This document shows, piece after piece, positions 40,242-46,975 of a stretch of 64,000 nucleotides of DNA. This DNA is from a virus. Both the position numbers and the translations under genes were made by a program. Every line of letters begins with the position of its first letter. The first letter of the stretch is position 1. Under the pieces are notes generated by a model that saw only the letters and a program-made list of their open reading frames with translations, did not search any database and had not been told where the DNA came from. The stretch covers positions 1-64,000 of the IMG/VR virus record IMGVR_UViG_3300015371_000016. One strand, 5' to 3'.

Positions 40242-41354
40242 CTATTTAATCAGCGCCTTGGCGACATCGCGGTCTTCCATGATCGGTCCGCAATAGGAGA
40301 AGATGGCGGAAGGTCTGCCGCCAAACGCGCCGCGTGGCACCGCTTCGGCCATGGACGGTTCGAGATTCTTCTTGGTCATTCCGGGCTTCTGTTCGAGCCG
40401 CCAGCGTGGTGATTTATCGAAGGCCCGCGTGATCGCCGGATGACTGCTGGGCGTCCGGTATCTGTAGCCGCAAGCACGAAAGGCGGAGGCCACGGTGTCT
40501 GTCAGGGCGAAGGCCAGACCGAGGCCCTGGAAGTCGGGTAGGGTGACCATGCGGGAGCCACGATACAGATCGTCGGCCTTCTGGTGCGGCTGGTGCAGCA
40601 CAGCGAGGAACGACGCCGGCCGACCATTTGCACAGAGAACGAAGCATTTGGCGGCCTGATGCAGCGACGAGTTCAGATAGTGAAAGCGAGCGAAGGTGTG
40701 CCATACTTGATGGGCAACACGATTGACTGTGCACGGGATGTCAGGTCTTCGTTGAACCGACCTCCAGCGGAAGGTCATGGTGGCCGGCTCCAATACCCAG
40801 TCCGGCTGCAACCAGTCTTCCAGATCGTAGTGACAGGTGGCGGCTACGAATTTCTTGCCCTGCCGCCTGATATATTTCTGCACCGCGTGCGCGCCGATCT
40901 GTGCGACCTGACGATCGACCACCGAAGTGAATTCGTCGCAGACAATATTGTCGTCCGATTGCAGCAGTCGCCGACCGAGGTCAACGCGGAAGCGCTCACC
41001 GTTTGACAGCACACCGTAGGGCCTCAGCCACGCTGGAATTGTATTGAAGCCGACCGCTTGGCAAATGCCGGTTATATCTTCGATGGAATATTCGCTAGGG
41101 AAGTCATCGATCACCGAAGCAGCATGCCATTCGAACTGGCGCGGTGCGCCGAAGCAGCGATTGAGTATCGTGCTCTTGCCTGATCCCGAAGGCCCGACGA
41201 TCAGTCCGATATTCCAGTCCCTGTCCTCGATGGGTAGGTTTCCGTGCCATTCGATGTGTGCTCGTTCGCTAGGCGGCACATCGAACATCGAGGAGACCTG
41301 AGCGACCCGGATGCTGTCGCTTATCGGCGTGTCAACGGCGATATCTATTTCCAT
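40242..41354 (-). CDS. ABC-type ATPase fused to GNAT acetyltransferase
   Basis: 370 residues. About 45-200 is an ABC-type ATPase without membrane domain: Walker A GPSGSGKST, signature-like SNGERFRVDLGRRLL, Walker B NIVCDEFTS, switch His in AATCHYD. About 225-365 is GNAT-like, with SRMVTLPDFQGLGLAFALTD carrying the QxxGxA acyl-CoA loop. This fusion occurs in phages near terminase and ParB-like genes. Phage Mu Mom is a GNAT-related DNA modifier, so base modification is a reasonable hypothesis. Confidence 0.75.
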   Translation of the reverse strand: MEIDIAVDTPISDSIRVAQVSSMFDVPPSERAHIEWHGNLPIEDRDWNIGLIVGPSGSGKSTILNRCFGAPRQFEWHAASVIDDFPSEYSIEDITGICQAVGFNTIPAWLRPYGVLSNGERFRVDLGRRLLQSDDNIVCDEFTSVVDRQVAQIGAHAVQKYIRRQGKKFVAATCHYDLEDWLQPDWVLEPATMTFRWRSVQRRPDIPCTVNRVAHQVWHTFARFHYLNSSLHQAAKCFVLCANGRPASFLAVLHQPHQKADDLYRGSRMVTLPDFQGLGLAFALTDTVASAFRACGYRYRTPSSHPAITRAFDKSPRWRLEQKPGMTKKNLEPSMAEAVPRGAFGGRPSAIFSYCGPIMEDRDVAKALIK

Positions 41355-41359
41355 GGCGT

Positions 41360-41947
41360 TCAGAGAATTAACGGTCGGGCCGGTAATTTACGATCTCGCA
41401 TCTCTTGCAGCAATTGCGCTTGATGGACTTCACCCTCACATTCGATGATCACCTGATATTTCAATCCGCTAGTGAGCTTCGACTCTGCTTGCTGTGTCGT
41501 GCCGAGCAGACCTTCGAGCTGCACATCGGAAAAGCCCGTCAGTCCTAGATCGAAGCCATCGAGCGATAGATCACGGACTTCGAGCTGAAGAAGCTCCCGA
41601 TCCCAGGCGGCGTCCTCGGCGATGCGATTGTCCGCCAGGGCATATGCGCGCTGCTCTGTTTTGGTCAGATGGGAAAGGTCCACGGTGGGCGCCATCGAGG
41701 CATCAGCGTTATTAGCGATCGGCTCCTTGTCCTCTGCCATGGCGACGGCGGCAGCATATCGAGCATGGCCCGCGATGATTTTGCGTCCGCTTCCGATCAG
41801 AATGGGATTCGTCCATCCGTAGCGCGCAAGCGACGCCCTGATCTTCTTTATCTGTTCGCTACCGTGGCGACGTGCATTGCGCTTGTCTGGCACGAGGTCG
41901 CGCAACGGCAGGGATTGTATATGCAGATGATCGATCATTCGCACCAT
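41360..41947 (-). CDS. ParB/Srx-like domain protein
   Basis: 195 residues from ATG at 41947 (ATG at 41938 also possible). The ParB-like core is SLPLRDLVPDKRNARRHGSE, then ASLARYGWTNPILIGSGRKI, IAGHARYAAA and TKTEQRAYALADNRI. In phages this fold can be a nuclease, a serine kinase or a DNA-binding module. It heads the leftward operon and faces two palindromes 18 and 48 bases upstream of its start. It may act with the ABC-GNAT gene or bind the palindromes. Confidence 0.75.
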   Translation of the reverse strand: MVRMIDHLHIQSLPLRDLVPDKRNARRHGSEQIKKIRASLARYGWTNPILIGSGRKIIAGHARYAAAVAMAEDKEPIANNADASMAPTVDLSHLTKTEQRAYALADNRIAEDAAWDRELLQLEVRDLSLDGFDLGLTGFSDVQLEGLLGTTQQAESKLTSGLKYQVIIECEGEVHQAQLLQEMRDRKLPARPLIL

Positions 41948-41964
41948 ATTTCGCTGGGCAATCG

Positions 41965-42008
41965 TTTGGCTAGCCAAAGGCAGCGTGCGGCTCGTTCGGC
42001 TAGCCGAA
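41965..42008. promoter_or_regulatory. Two 14-bp perfect palindromes, centres 30 bp apart
   Basis: TTTGGCTAGCCAAA at 41965-41978 and TTCGGCTAGCCGAA at 41995-42008. They share GGCTAGCC and sit on the same face of the helix. Located between the divergent leftward operon and the rightward early cassette, they look like a paired operator or a parS-like ParB site. Confidence 0.75.
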
Positions 42009-42052
42009 GACACGCTTGGGAACTCATTGATTTTGTTCGCTATTTATTCGGA

Positions 42053-42080
42053 TTGACACTCCTAGCCCGTGTCCTACGCT
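42053..42080 (+). promoter_or_regulatory. Candidate sigma70 promoter for the early cassette
   Basis: Perfect -35 TTGACA at 42053-42058, 16-base spacer, weak -10 TACGCT at 42075-42080. Orientation is toward the plus-strand cassette. A second TTGACA at 42095-42100 has no good -10. Confidence 0.45.
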
Positions 42081-42509
42081 TTTATTTACGTTCTTTGACA
42101 GATGCATCCGAACAGCGCAGCGCTTCGATCGATCGATCGCGGCCCGTGTGCGGGAAACGTCTCGATGACGAATCCGCATAGCAACACGTCTCAATGACGA
42201 CGCTAATACACGATACCGTTGCGCAATCTATGCTGTTCGATTCTGTCCGCTCTTTCGCTGTCGGTGTATACGCTTCTGTTTACCACATCACTGTGAGGGT
42301 CTGCCGTTTCGGGGCCGCCCGGATGGGCCACATGATGTCCGAACAGAGGGTATATACGATCAGGGCGCATCGCGCGCTATGCAGATCAGCACGATACACA
42401 ATTGAATCAGCAGCCCTACTCTACCCCAGCGCATAAGCACGGGATGGGTAGGACTTGGTGTGTTCCTCCTCTGGAAAGCGCGTGTAGCCCATTAGGGCGG
42501 GATTGCGCG
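42081..42509. other. Non-coding leader region of the early cassette
   Basis: No gene supported. An 80-codon frame at 42194-42436 lacks a ribosome site and a protein-like pattern. The region is the presumed 5' leader between the promoter area and the first twister ribozyme; it could hide further regulatory RNA. Confidence 0.4.
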
Positions 42510-42510
42510 C

Positions 42511-42583
42511 TTGTAATGCAGCAGGACCGGTCCCAAGCCCGGCGCCGCAGGGTTTCCCCCCCAAGCGGAATGCAGAGGGAAAC
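42511..42583 (+). ncRNA. Twister ribozyme 1
   Basis: Contains TAATGCAGC, then P4 with CCGG-TCCCAAGC-CCGG, an extra stem CCGC/GCGG (with an inner GGG/CCC) and AATGCAGAGGG. P2 is TGCA with TGCA. The L4 CCC can pair with the GGG of GAGGG, and GC of CAGC with GC of AAGC. P1 is weak here (only T-T with A-A). Expected cleavage lies between T42514 and A42515. Confidence 0.75.
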
Positions 42584-42594
42584 GAACCAAACTT

Positions 42595-42627
42595 GCGGCG
42601 GGCGCTCCGGCGTCCGTCGCTCTTTTT
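42595..42627 (+). terminator. Intrinsic terminator or attenuator before the first cassette gene
   Basis: 11-bp stem with two G-T pairs (GCGGCGGGCGC, 42595-42605; GCGTCCGTCGC, 42610-42620), TCCG loop, then TCTTTTT. It stands between twister 1 and the first gene's ribosome site, so it may stop read-through from upstream or attenuate the cassette. Confidence 0.7.
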
Positions 42628-42658
42628 CCTGAAGAGACCCACAGAGGAGCACCGCTTT

Positions 42659-42925
42659 ATGAAGGGAATAATTCCGTATGCCCACGACAATATCCGCGGG
42701 AGTCGCGACCAGCCATGCGGGTTCGTCTATCTAGCGGAAAACGGTCACGGCATCGGACGCATCGGCTACGCTTACACGTCGTCTCTAGAGATTTTCAACT
42801 GCAAGGAAACTCCCAACGGAGTCAATATCGACGTGCTCCATCGTGTCCGTAGATATATCAAGCAGCAGTTTCCGCATTTGCCGAGAGAGCGTGACTTTAT
42901 GACGCAGTTACGGGATCAACCCTGA
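42659..42925 (+). CDS. Early cassette gene 1, unknown
   Basis: 88 residues (MKGIIPYAHDNIRGSRDQPC...). The start follows the cassette leader ACAGAGGAGCACC (42641-42653). A compact alpha/beta protein with a basic C-terminus (HRVRRYIKQQFPHLPRERDF). No family recognised. Its transcript end is marked by the hammerhead at 42956. Confidence 0.65.
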   Translation: MKGIIPYAHDNIRGSRDQPCGFVYLAENGHGIGRIGYAYTSSLEIFNCKETPNGVNIDVLHRVRRYIKQQFPHLPRERDFMTQLRDQP

Positions 42926-42955
42926 CGACACCAGCGCGCTGTGACAGCGGCGCGC

Positions 42956-43005
42956 GCGGTCTGCGGATACTCTCCGCACTGAAGAGGCCACGAGGCCGAA
43001 ACCGC
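42956..43005 (+). ncRNA. Type III hammerhead ribozyme
   Basis: Stem III GCGGT/ACCGC closes the molecule. Cleavage triplet GTC (42959-42961), stem I hairpin TGCGGA-TACTC-TCCGCA, core CTGAAGA (42979-42985), stem II GGCC-ACGA-GGCC, core GAAA (42998-43001). Every element of the hammerhead consensus is present in the right order. A GC-rich hairpin precedes it. Expected cleavage after C42961. Confidence 0.85.
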
Positions 43006-43029
43006 ACAGTGCATACAGAGGAACACCAA

Positions 43030-43293
43030 ATGTCGAAGATCATGGACCTACCGCAGGCAGTCAAGCGCGGATATCTACTGGCATGCCGGCCTCAAGGAGT
43101 CACACGAGCGCAGCTTACCAGTGAACTCGACAGCCAAATCGGCTGGAAGCGATATCTTGAGCGTATGGCAAAGTCAGACGCGCGCAGGCTTCTCAAGCCA
43201 AAGAAAAGCGACGACGGCTCCGTTCTATACCGTGTTGTTGGTCACAAAGCCGCAGCAAGCAGGGTCGGAGTAATGCGAAAGGTGGCTCGATAA
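43030..43293 (+). CDS. Early cassette gene 2, winged-helix-like
   Basis: 87 residues behind leader ACAGAGGAACACC (43015-43027). The segment GVTRAQLTSELDSQIGWKRY, then LERMAKSDARRLL, is shared with the C-terminus of the next product (KLNELRANIGWKSYLARIGK), so they are paralogous domains. Similar small domains (DUF3489-like) bind DNA. Possibly a host-directed or regulatory DNA-binding protein. Confidence 0.65.
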   Translation: MSKIMDLPQAVKRGYLLACRPQGVTRAQLTSELDSQIGWKRYLERMAKSDARRLLKPKKSDDGSVLYRVVGHKAAASRVGVMRKVAR

Positions 43294-43323
43294 TCTTGGA
43301 ATACAAAAAGGGAAACGGGCACT

Positions 43324-43839
43324 ATGTCCTCGTCGCACTTTAGAAGCATGAACCAGCTTCGGTCAATGAATTGGGATAGCAAAGAGGCCGCAATCAAGGA
43401 ACTTAAGCGCAATGGCTTTGCTCCTCACGGAGAAGACTACACCATTGCCGAAGTTTCGGACGGTCATTACCAGATCGTTGATCGTGCTAATTCGTCAGAC
43501 GGCCACCAACAAGCAGCACGTAAAGAGCCGACAAAGAAAGCGGCCCCTTCTTCAAAGAAGGAAGTCGCGAAGAAGGAAGTCGCGAAGAAGGAAGCTCCGA
43601 AGAAGCAAGCGGAGCCTTCTTCTAAGAAGGGACCAGCTCCTCGCCAAATGTCCGCGTGGACCAAGCAAGCGCTGGAGATGGCAAAGAGCCCAAACGGAGC
43701 TAAGCGTGCTAAGCTTAACGAGCTTCGTGCCAATATCGGCTGGAAATCCTATCTAGCTCGCATTGGCAAAAAAGATGGTCTCGTGATGGTCGTCACTAAA
43801 GACGACGAAGGATTAGTCTACGCTCTAGTAAAGCGGTGA
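43324..43839 (+). CDS. Early cassette gene 3, lysine-rich linker plus winged-helix-like domain
   Basis: 171 residues. About 1-60 is a small N-terminal domain. About 65-110 is a Lys/Glu/Ala repeat (KKEVAKKEVAKKEAPKKQ) like histone H1-type tails. About 112-171 is the same domain as in gene 2. Weaker leader (AAGGGAAACGGGCACT) than the others. Probably a DNA-binding or nucleoid-associated-type protein. Confidence 0.65.
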   Translation: MSSSHFRSMNQLRSMNWDSKEAAIKELKRNGFAPHGEDYTIAEVSDGHYQIVDRANSSDGHQQAARKEPTKKAAPSSKKEVAKKEVAKKEAPKKQAEPSSKKGPAPRQMSAWTKQALEMAKSPNGAKRAKLNELRANIGWKSYLARIGKKDGLVMVVTKDDEGLVYALVKR

Positions 43840-43840
43840 T

Positions 43841-43915
43841 TTTTGTCGAAACACACGAGCGCCGAAGCGTTCGTGTGTCGCTGGGAGATGCCCTACCCAG
43901 CCTGAAGAGACAGGG
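43841..43915 (+). ncRNA. Type II hammerhead ribozyme
   Basis: Read in type II order: stem II strand TGTC (43844-43847), GAAA, an 11-bp stem III with CGAA loop (43852-43877), triplet GTC (43877-43879), stem I GCTGGG/CCCAGC (43880-43901), CTGAAGA (43902-43908), stem II strand GACA. It begins two bases after the stop of gene 3. Expected cleavage after C43879. Confidence 0.85.
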
Positions 43916-43934
43916 CACTACAGAGGAACACCAC

Positions 43935-44228
43935 ATGACAAAGACAAACCCCAATAGACACCGAGCGGCCTTGTCCTATATCGAGGCGGTTAACGACCAG
44001 TTGCTCGATCTAGTGGCGCCGATCGAATGCTTGAGTAGCTTCGAAGCCGTGTCACCAGACGAGCTGGAGGCGCTGAAGAAGTGCACCAGCGATCTTCTAT
44101 CGGTCGTGACCATCCTTCGCTCTGTCCAGAGCTATCACGAGCGCAAGCAACGCGCCTCCTCGATAGTCGTCACCACTTCGTCGCAGGATATAGCGCGGGA
44201 GCGGCGAACGCGAGCCGGAGGAAGATGA
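43935..44228 (+). CDS. Early cassette gene 4, helical protein
   Basis: 97 residues behind ACAGAGGAACACC (43920-43932). Mostly helical (YIEAVNDQLLDLVAPIECLS, DELEALKKCTSDLLSVVTIL) with a basic end. Coupled to the next gene by ATGA. Unknown function. Confidence 0.65.
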   Translation: MTKTNPNRHRAALSYIEAVNDQLLDLVAPIECLSSFEAVSPDELEALKKCTSDLLSVVTILRSVQSYHERKQRASSIVVTTSSQDIARERRTRAGGR

Positions 44229-44401
44229 TCCCGTATTTGCTTGTATTCTGGTTCCTCTTGCCTGTGTCACAGGCAGGAGACCCGCCTGTAAGCGAAACAA
44301 TGATCATCGAGATGTCGTCTAAGGAGCAGTGCGAACGTGCACAACGAGAACTGAACAAGCGTGAAGACTGTGTGGCGGTATGCCACAAGGTCCGCTCGTG
44401 A
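44225..44401 (+). CDS. Small secreted protein
   Basis: 58 residues: signal peptide MIPYLLVFWFLLPVSQAG, then a short mature part with three cysteines (QCERAQ, DCVAVC). ATGA coupling upstream and GTGA downstream. Could act in the periplasm, for example on superinfection or envelope stress; unknown. Confidence 0.6.
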   Translation: MIPYLLVFWFLLPVSQAGDPPVSETMIIEMSSKEQCERAQRELNKREDCVAVCHKVRS

Positions 44402-44703
44402 GATGGTTCACTCTGTGCAGCGTAATGGCGTGGACGATCAGCCTGACCTTCCAGCCCATTAAGCTAATCGCTGCACAGCTCGCGGCGCTGTCTGTTATGT
44501 TTATTGTTGGAACGAGACCGATCATGGGACCGGCGCACGAATTCCGCCGCGCCCTCAGAGAGGGAGTTAATGATGTCTCACGTATGCTCCTCAGAGCACG
44601 AACCGCGGTGGCTGATCGATGCTCGTGGAATAGAGTGCTGTCTGGTGTGCGATCTCTGCGAAGCGGAGAAGCGAAGGCAATACCGCCCGGAGATATTCAC
44701 TGA
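44398..44703 (+). CDS. Membrane protein
   Basis: 101 residues from GTG (GTGA coupling). A hydrophobic N-terminal part (WFTLCSVMAWTISLTFQPIK, LIAAQLAALSVMFIVG) gives two short membrane segments. The last 40 residues overlap the next gene in another frame and may be meaningless or truncated in reality. Confidence 0.45.
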   Translation: MRWFTLCSVMAWTISLTFQPIKLIAAQLAALSVMFIVGTRPIMGPAHEFRRALREGVNDVSRMLLRARTAVADRCSWNRVLSGVRSLRSGEAKAIPPGDIH

Positions 44704-44734
44704 TCCTGACTATGATCACTATGAAGAACTCTAG
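44570..44734 (+). CDS. Small zinc-ribbon-like protein
   Basis: 54 residues from a double ATG with AGAGGGAG upstream. ECCLVCDLCEAEKRRQYRPE holds a CxxC pair, and SHVCSSEHEPRWLIDARGI precedes it. Such small phage proteins are common and probably bind zinc. Followed by the hairpin and twister 2. Confidence 0.65.
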   Translation: MMSHVCSSEHEPRWLIDARGIECCLVCDLCEAEKRRQYRPEIFTDPDYDHYEEL

Positions 44735-44744
44735 CGATTCAGGA

Positions 44745-44764
44745 AGCGGGGCTTCGGCCCCGCT
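44745..44764 (+). other. UUCG-capped hairpin before twister 2
   Basis: 8-bp perfect stem AGCGGGGC/GCCCCGCT with a TTCG loop and no T run, ending one base before P1 of the twister. After ribozyme cleavage this would be the 3' end cap of the upstream mRNA. Confidence 0.7.
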
Positions 44765-44765
44765 G

Positions 44766-44827
44766 GCTTAATGCAGGAGTGCCGGTCGCAACCCCGGCCA
44801 CCGCATCGTGCGGGATGCAGAGCGAGC
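44766..44827 (+). ncRNA. Twister ribozyme 2 (covariant copy)
   Basis: P1 GCT/AGC, cleavage step T44769-A44770, P2 TGCA/TGCA, P4 GCCGG/CCGGC, extra stem CCGCA/TGCGG. The L4 reads TCGCAACC and the 3' core GAGCG. Compared with the consensus, CCC-GGG has become CGC-GCG and the second pseudoknot GC-GC has become GG-CC. Both pseudoknots keep pairing. Confidence 0.85.
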
Positions 44828-44841
44828 ACAGAGGAGCACCA

Positions 44842-45321
44842 ATGGCTAGAGCAATCGTGATCGATGCCGAGAAGCGCGAGCTGCGCTATATCGAGATACC
44901 AGACGGGTCCAATAGCCTTCCTATACTGCGCGACATTGTCGATGGATGGATCAGCGTCGCATATACGTGGAACGACAAGGATGTACTTTATGTGGATGAC
45001 GAAGGACTAATGAAAGGCCGAGAGCATTACTTCCGACTTTTCGATCGCACTGATGGCCAACCACTCGCGGGCAATGGCGTTATCCTCGGTGAGGAAGTGA
45101 TCGACGAAGAAGGCGACTTCGTGAATTACCTCGACACGCGACTGACCATCGAATTCCTTTCTAGTCGCGTTCAATTCTTGACTAAGCAACAAGCAATCGC
45201 GTGGTTCAAAGGCAACGCTTCAGAGCCGATGATCACGGTCACCACGATTGATGCTGACAAGATCAAAACCGAAGTCATCGCCCGATATGCGATTTTGATT
45301 CCCGAAGATGACGATGATTGA
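44842..45321 (+). CDS. DUF3846-like protein
   Basis: 159 residues behind ACAGAGGAGCACC (44828-44840). MARAIVIDAEKRELRYIEIP, then LPILRDIVDGWISVAYTW and LYVDDEGLMKG, is the DUF3846 pattern common in phage early regions. The C-terminal half (after about 95) is an extra helical domain ending PEDDDD. Function of the family unknown. Confidence 0.7.
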   Translation: MARAIVIDAEKRELRYIEIPDGSNSLPILRDIVDGWISVAYTWNDKDVLYVDDEGLMKGREHYFRLFDRTDGQPLAGNGVILGEEVIDEEGDFVNYLDTRLTIEFLSSRVQFLTKQQAIAWFKGNASEPMITVTTIDADKIKTEVIARYAILIPEDDDD

Positions 45322-45328
45322 GAATCTA

Positions 45329-45350
45329 CCGCGCCGCTTCGGTGGTGCGG
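45329..45350 (+). other. UUCG-capped hairpin before twister 3
   Basis: 9-bp stem CCGCGCCGC/GTGGTGCGG (two G-T pairs) with a TTCG loop, seven bases after the stop codon of the DUF3846-like gene and directly before the twister. Confidence 0.65.
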
Positions 45351-45404
45351 ACTTAATGCAGCCAACGGCGGTTCCAAGCCCGCGTGTAATGCAGAGGAAG
45401 CCCC
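45349..45404 (+). ncRNA. Twister ribozyme 3
   Basis: Cleavage step T45354-A45355, P2 TGCA/TGCA, P4 GCGG-TTCCAAGC-CCGC, 3' core GAGGA. The L4 triplet is TCC and the 3' triplet is GGA, a compensatory change of the CCC-GGG pseudoknot. P1 is partly shared with the preceding hairpin (CT/AG plus GG/CC). Confidence 0.8.
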
Positions 45405-45422
45405 TTACAGAGGAAACACCAC

Positions 45423-45659
45423 ATGAAGGAAGACTTACTGCAAGCTTCCGCTCGTAGAAAAGCGGCGGCCATGGAGCTGTTCAACAGTCCACGTGGTCGA
45501 TATCTACTAGGACAGGCCCTAGCGCTTGCCGTCAAAAGCATGCGCTCCGAACGCTATCCGGAGACCTCGAACATCGCGGACATGGAGCTGCTCGGCAACG
45601 AGATATTCGCGTTCGGCTATCGCCTAGAACTAGTGAAAGGGACACGCGCAACATGCTGA
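45423..45659 (+). CDS. Early cassette gene, small helical protein
   Basis: 78 residues behind ACAGAGGAAACACC. Helical (RKAAAMELFNSPRGRYLLGQ, ALALAVKSMRSE). Overlaps the next gene by seven bases. Unknown. Confidence 0.6.
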   Translation: MKEDLLQASARRKAAAMELFNSPRGRYLLGQALALAVKSMRSERYPETSNIADMELLGNEIFAFGYRLELVKGTRATC

Positions 45660-46075
45660 TCATGTACCACTCGATGGATATCACTGATCTCGCACTAGCT
45701 GCTGCCCTTACCGGCGGCCCTAATCCTAATAGGGCCTATCTCGCCTACGATCTATTCCTCAAAGGCTACTACGAAGCGGTCGCCGGCACTAACGCTGAGC
45801 CGAACTTTATCGGTCAACTGAAGCTGCTTAAGATCACACAAAACAAGCGAGGCAAGTCCTGGTCTCGCTATCGTCACAAGAGCCTTCTGGTCAACGATCC
45901 GGTGCGCGCTGTGCTCGGCATACGAGAATCACAAACAGGCGACGTGATCGAGGAACAGAACAGTCGGGGCGTCATCAAGATGCGCTGGGTAGTCGATCTG
46001 ATCAAAGCACCCGAAGACGATCCTGTTTCGTGGATGGTCGGCTTCACGCCGATGCCCGGAGACTATTCCCACTGA
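45653..46075 (+). CDS. Early cassette gene, unknown
   Basis: 140 residues (MLIMYHSMDITDLALAAALT..., RAYLAYDLFLKGYYEAVAGT, then a basic middle TQNKRGKSWSRYRHKSLLVN). No family recognised. Ends just before the hairpin and twister 4. Confidence 0.6.
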   Translation: MLIMYHSMDITDLALAAALTGGPNPNRAYLAYDLFLKGYYEAVAGTNAEPNFIGQLKLLKITQNKRGKSWSRYRHKSLLVNDPVRAVLGIRESQTGDVIEEQNSRGVIKMRWVVDLIKAPEDDPVSWMVGFTPMPGDYSH

Positions 46076-46081
46076 TTGAAG

Positions 46082-46104
46082 TCGGCGGGATTCCTTCTCG
46101 CCGA
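46082..46104 (+). other. Hairpin before twister 4
   Basis: 9-bp stem TCGGCGGGA/TCTCGCCGA with loop TTCCT, six bases after a stop codon and directly upstream of the ribozyme. Confidence 0.65.
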
Positions 46105-46160
46105 TTTAATGCGGCCACCCATAGGGTGTCGGTCCCAAGCCCGGACAAACGCAGAGGGTC
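46104..46160 (+). ncRNA. Twister ribozyme 4
   Basis: Cleavage step T46107-A46108, P2 TGCG with CGCA (compensatory change from TGCA/TGCA), an extra hairpin CACCC-ATA-GGGTG, P4 TCGG-TCCCAAGC-CCGGA, 3' core GAGGG. Both pseudoknots match the consensus. P1 is not obvious. Confidence 0.8.
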
Positions 46161-46184
46161 CTTCCATACAGAGGAAACATCACT

Positions 46185-46520
46185 ATGCCGAGACGACCTA
46201 GAAAGAAGGAGGCGGCTAACGGCGCTTCTAAAAACGGGGAAACCAGATGGCAAGGCCATGATCCGGTTTTCTTCCATCGACAGCAAGTCAAAGTCGGCGT
46301 GCGCTTTGTGAATTTCGGCCGAATGGATCACGGCTCGATTTGGGAAGTAATTCAGATTTACACCCACGTCGTGCTGGCGAGCGGCAACATACGTCGCTCG
46401 CAGGTCGAACAAGTGGAGCGACTGTCGGATGACGTTCTGATACGCAGGCAAGGCCGCAATGATCCGCGTCGCTGCAAATTTTCGACGCTCTCTTACTCAG
46501 CTATCTGGAGGATATCGTGA
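46185..46520 (+). CDS. Early cassette gene, unknown
   Basis: 111 residues behind ACAGAGGAAACATCACT. Basic N-terminus (MPRRPRKKEAANGASKNGET), beta-like middle (KVGVRFVNFGRMDHGSIWEV). Coupled to the next gene by an overlap. Unknown. Confidence 0.6.
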   Translation: MPRRPRKKEAANGASKNGETRWQGHDPVFFHRQQVKVGVRFVNFGRMDHGSIWEVIQIYTHVVLASGNIRRSQVEQVERLSDDVLIRRQGRNDPRRCKFSTLSYSAIWRIS

Positions 46521-46972
46521 GCCGTTCACGCGAGACTTTCGACGTATGGTGCGCCGTGCGAGTCGAAGCTGATGCCGGCACTAGACTTGAGATCGTCAGG
46601 AACGAAAAAGGAGATTGGGTTTGCCTCGGCGCAGCCCCGGTCAATAAGACCCTCGCTCTTCCGGCTCCAAATGCCAAGTCTCAAGGCGCCGAGTTGACCA
46701 AGAAACTCCTAGGTGAGCGCAGCAAACGCTACAAACCCGGGAATCATCCACTAGATGAAGCAATCTTGGCTGCTATATCAAAGCCGATCGATGCCCAGCA
46801 TATTCGTGAAGCTTTGGGAATAGCCCCAGAAAATCCGCTAGCTAAATGTTTGACTCGCAGAGTCGCCAAACTAAAGAGCGAAAAGCTTATAAGGGTTTTC
46901 CCTCCTGACAGCCATGTTATGTGGCCTCGATACGTTCGAGCGTCCAACACCAACCTAAAAGTGGTAGCCTGA
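46517..46972 (+). CDS. Early cassette gene, winged-helix-like C-terminus
   Basis: 151 residues from GTG. About 85-140 (LDEAILAAISKPIDAQHIRE, KCLTRRVAKLKSEKLIRVF) looks like a winged helix. Possibly a transcription regulator of the phage or host; unknown family. Confidence 0.6.
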   Translation: MSRSRETFDVWCAVRVEADAGTRLEIVRNEKGDWVCLGAAPVNKTLALPAPNAKSQGAELTKKLLGERSKRYKPGNHPLDEAILAAISKPIDAQHIREALGIAPENPLAKCLTRRVAKLKSEKLIRVFPPDSHVMWPRYVRASNTNLKVVA

Positions 46973-46975
46973 CTA

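Noticed and set aside
42628-42660. CTGAAGA in the leader of the first cassette gene as a third hammerhead
   Set aside because: No GAAA box with matching stem II and no stem I or III could be built around it.
42416-42690. Two minus-strand frames of about 89 codons over the first twister region
   Set aside because: They are antisense to the ribozyme and terminator, have no ribosome site, and their composition follows the RNA structure.
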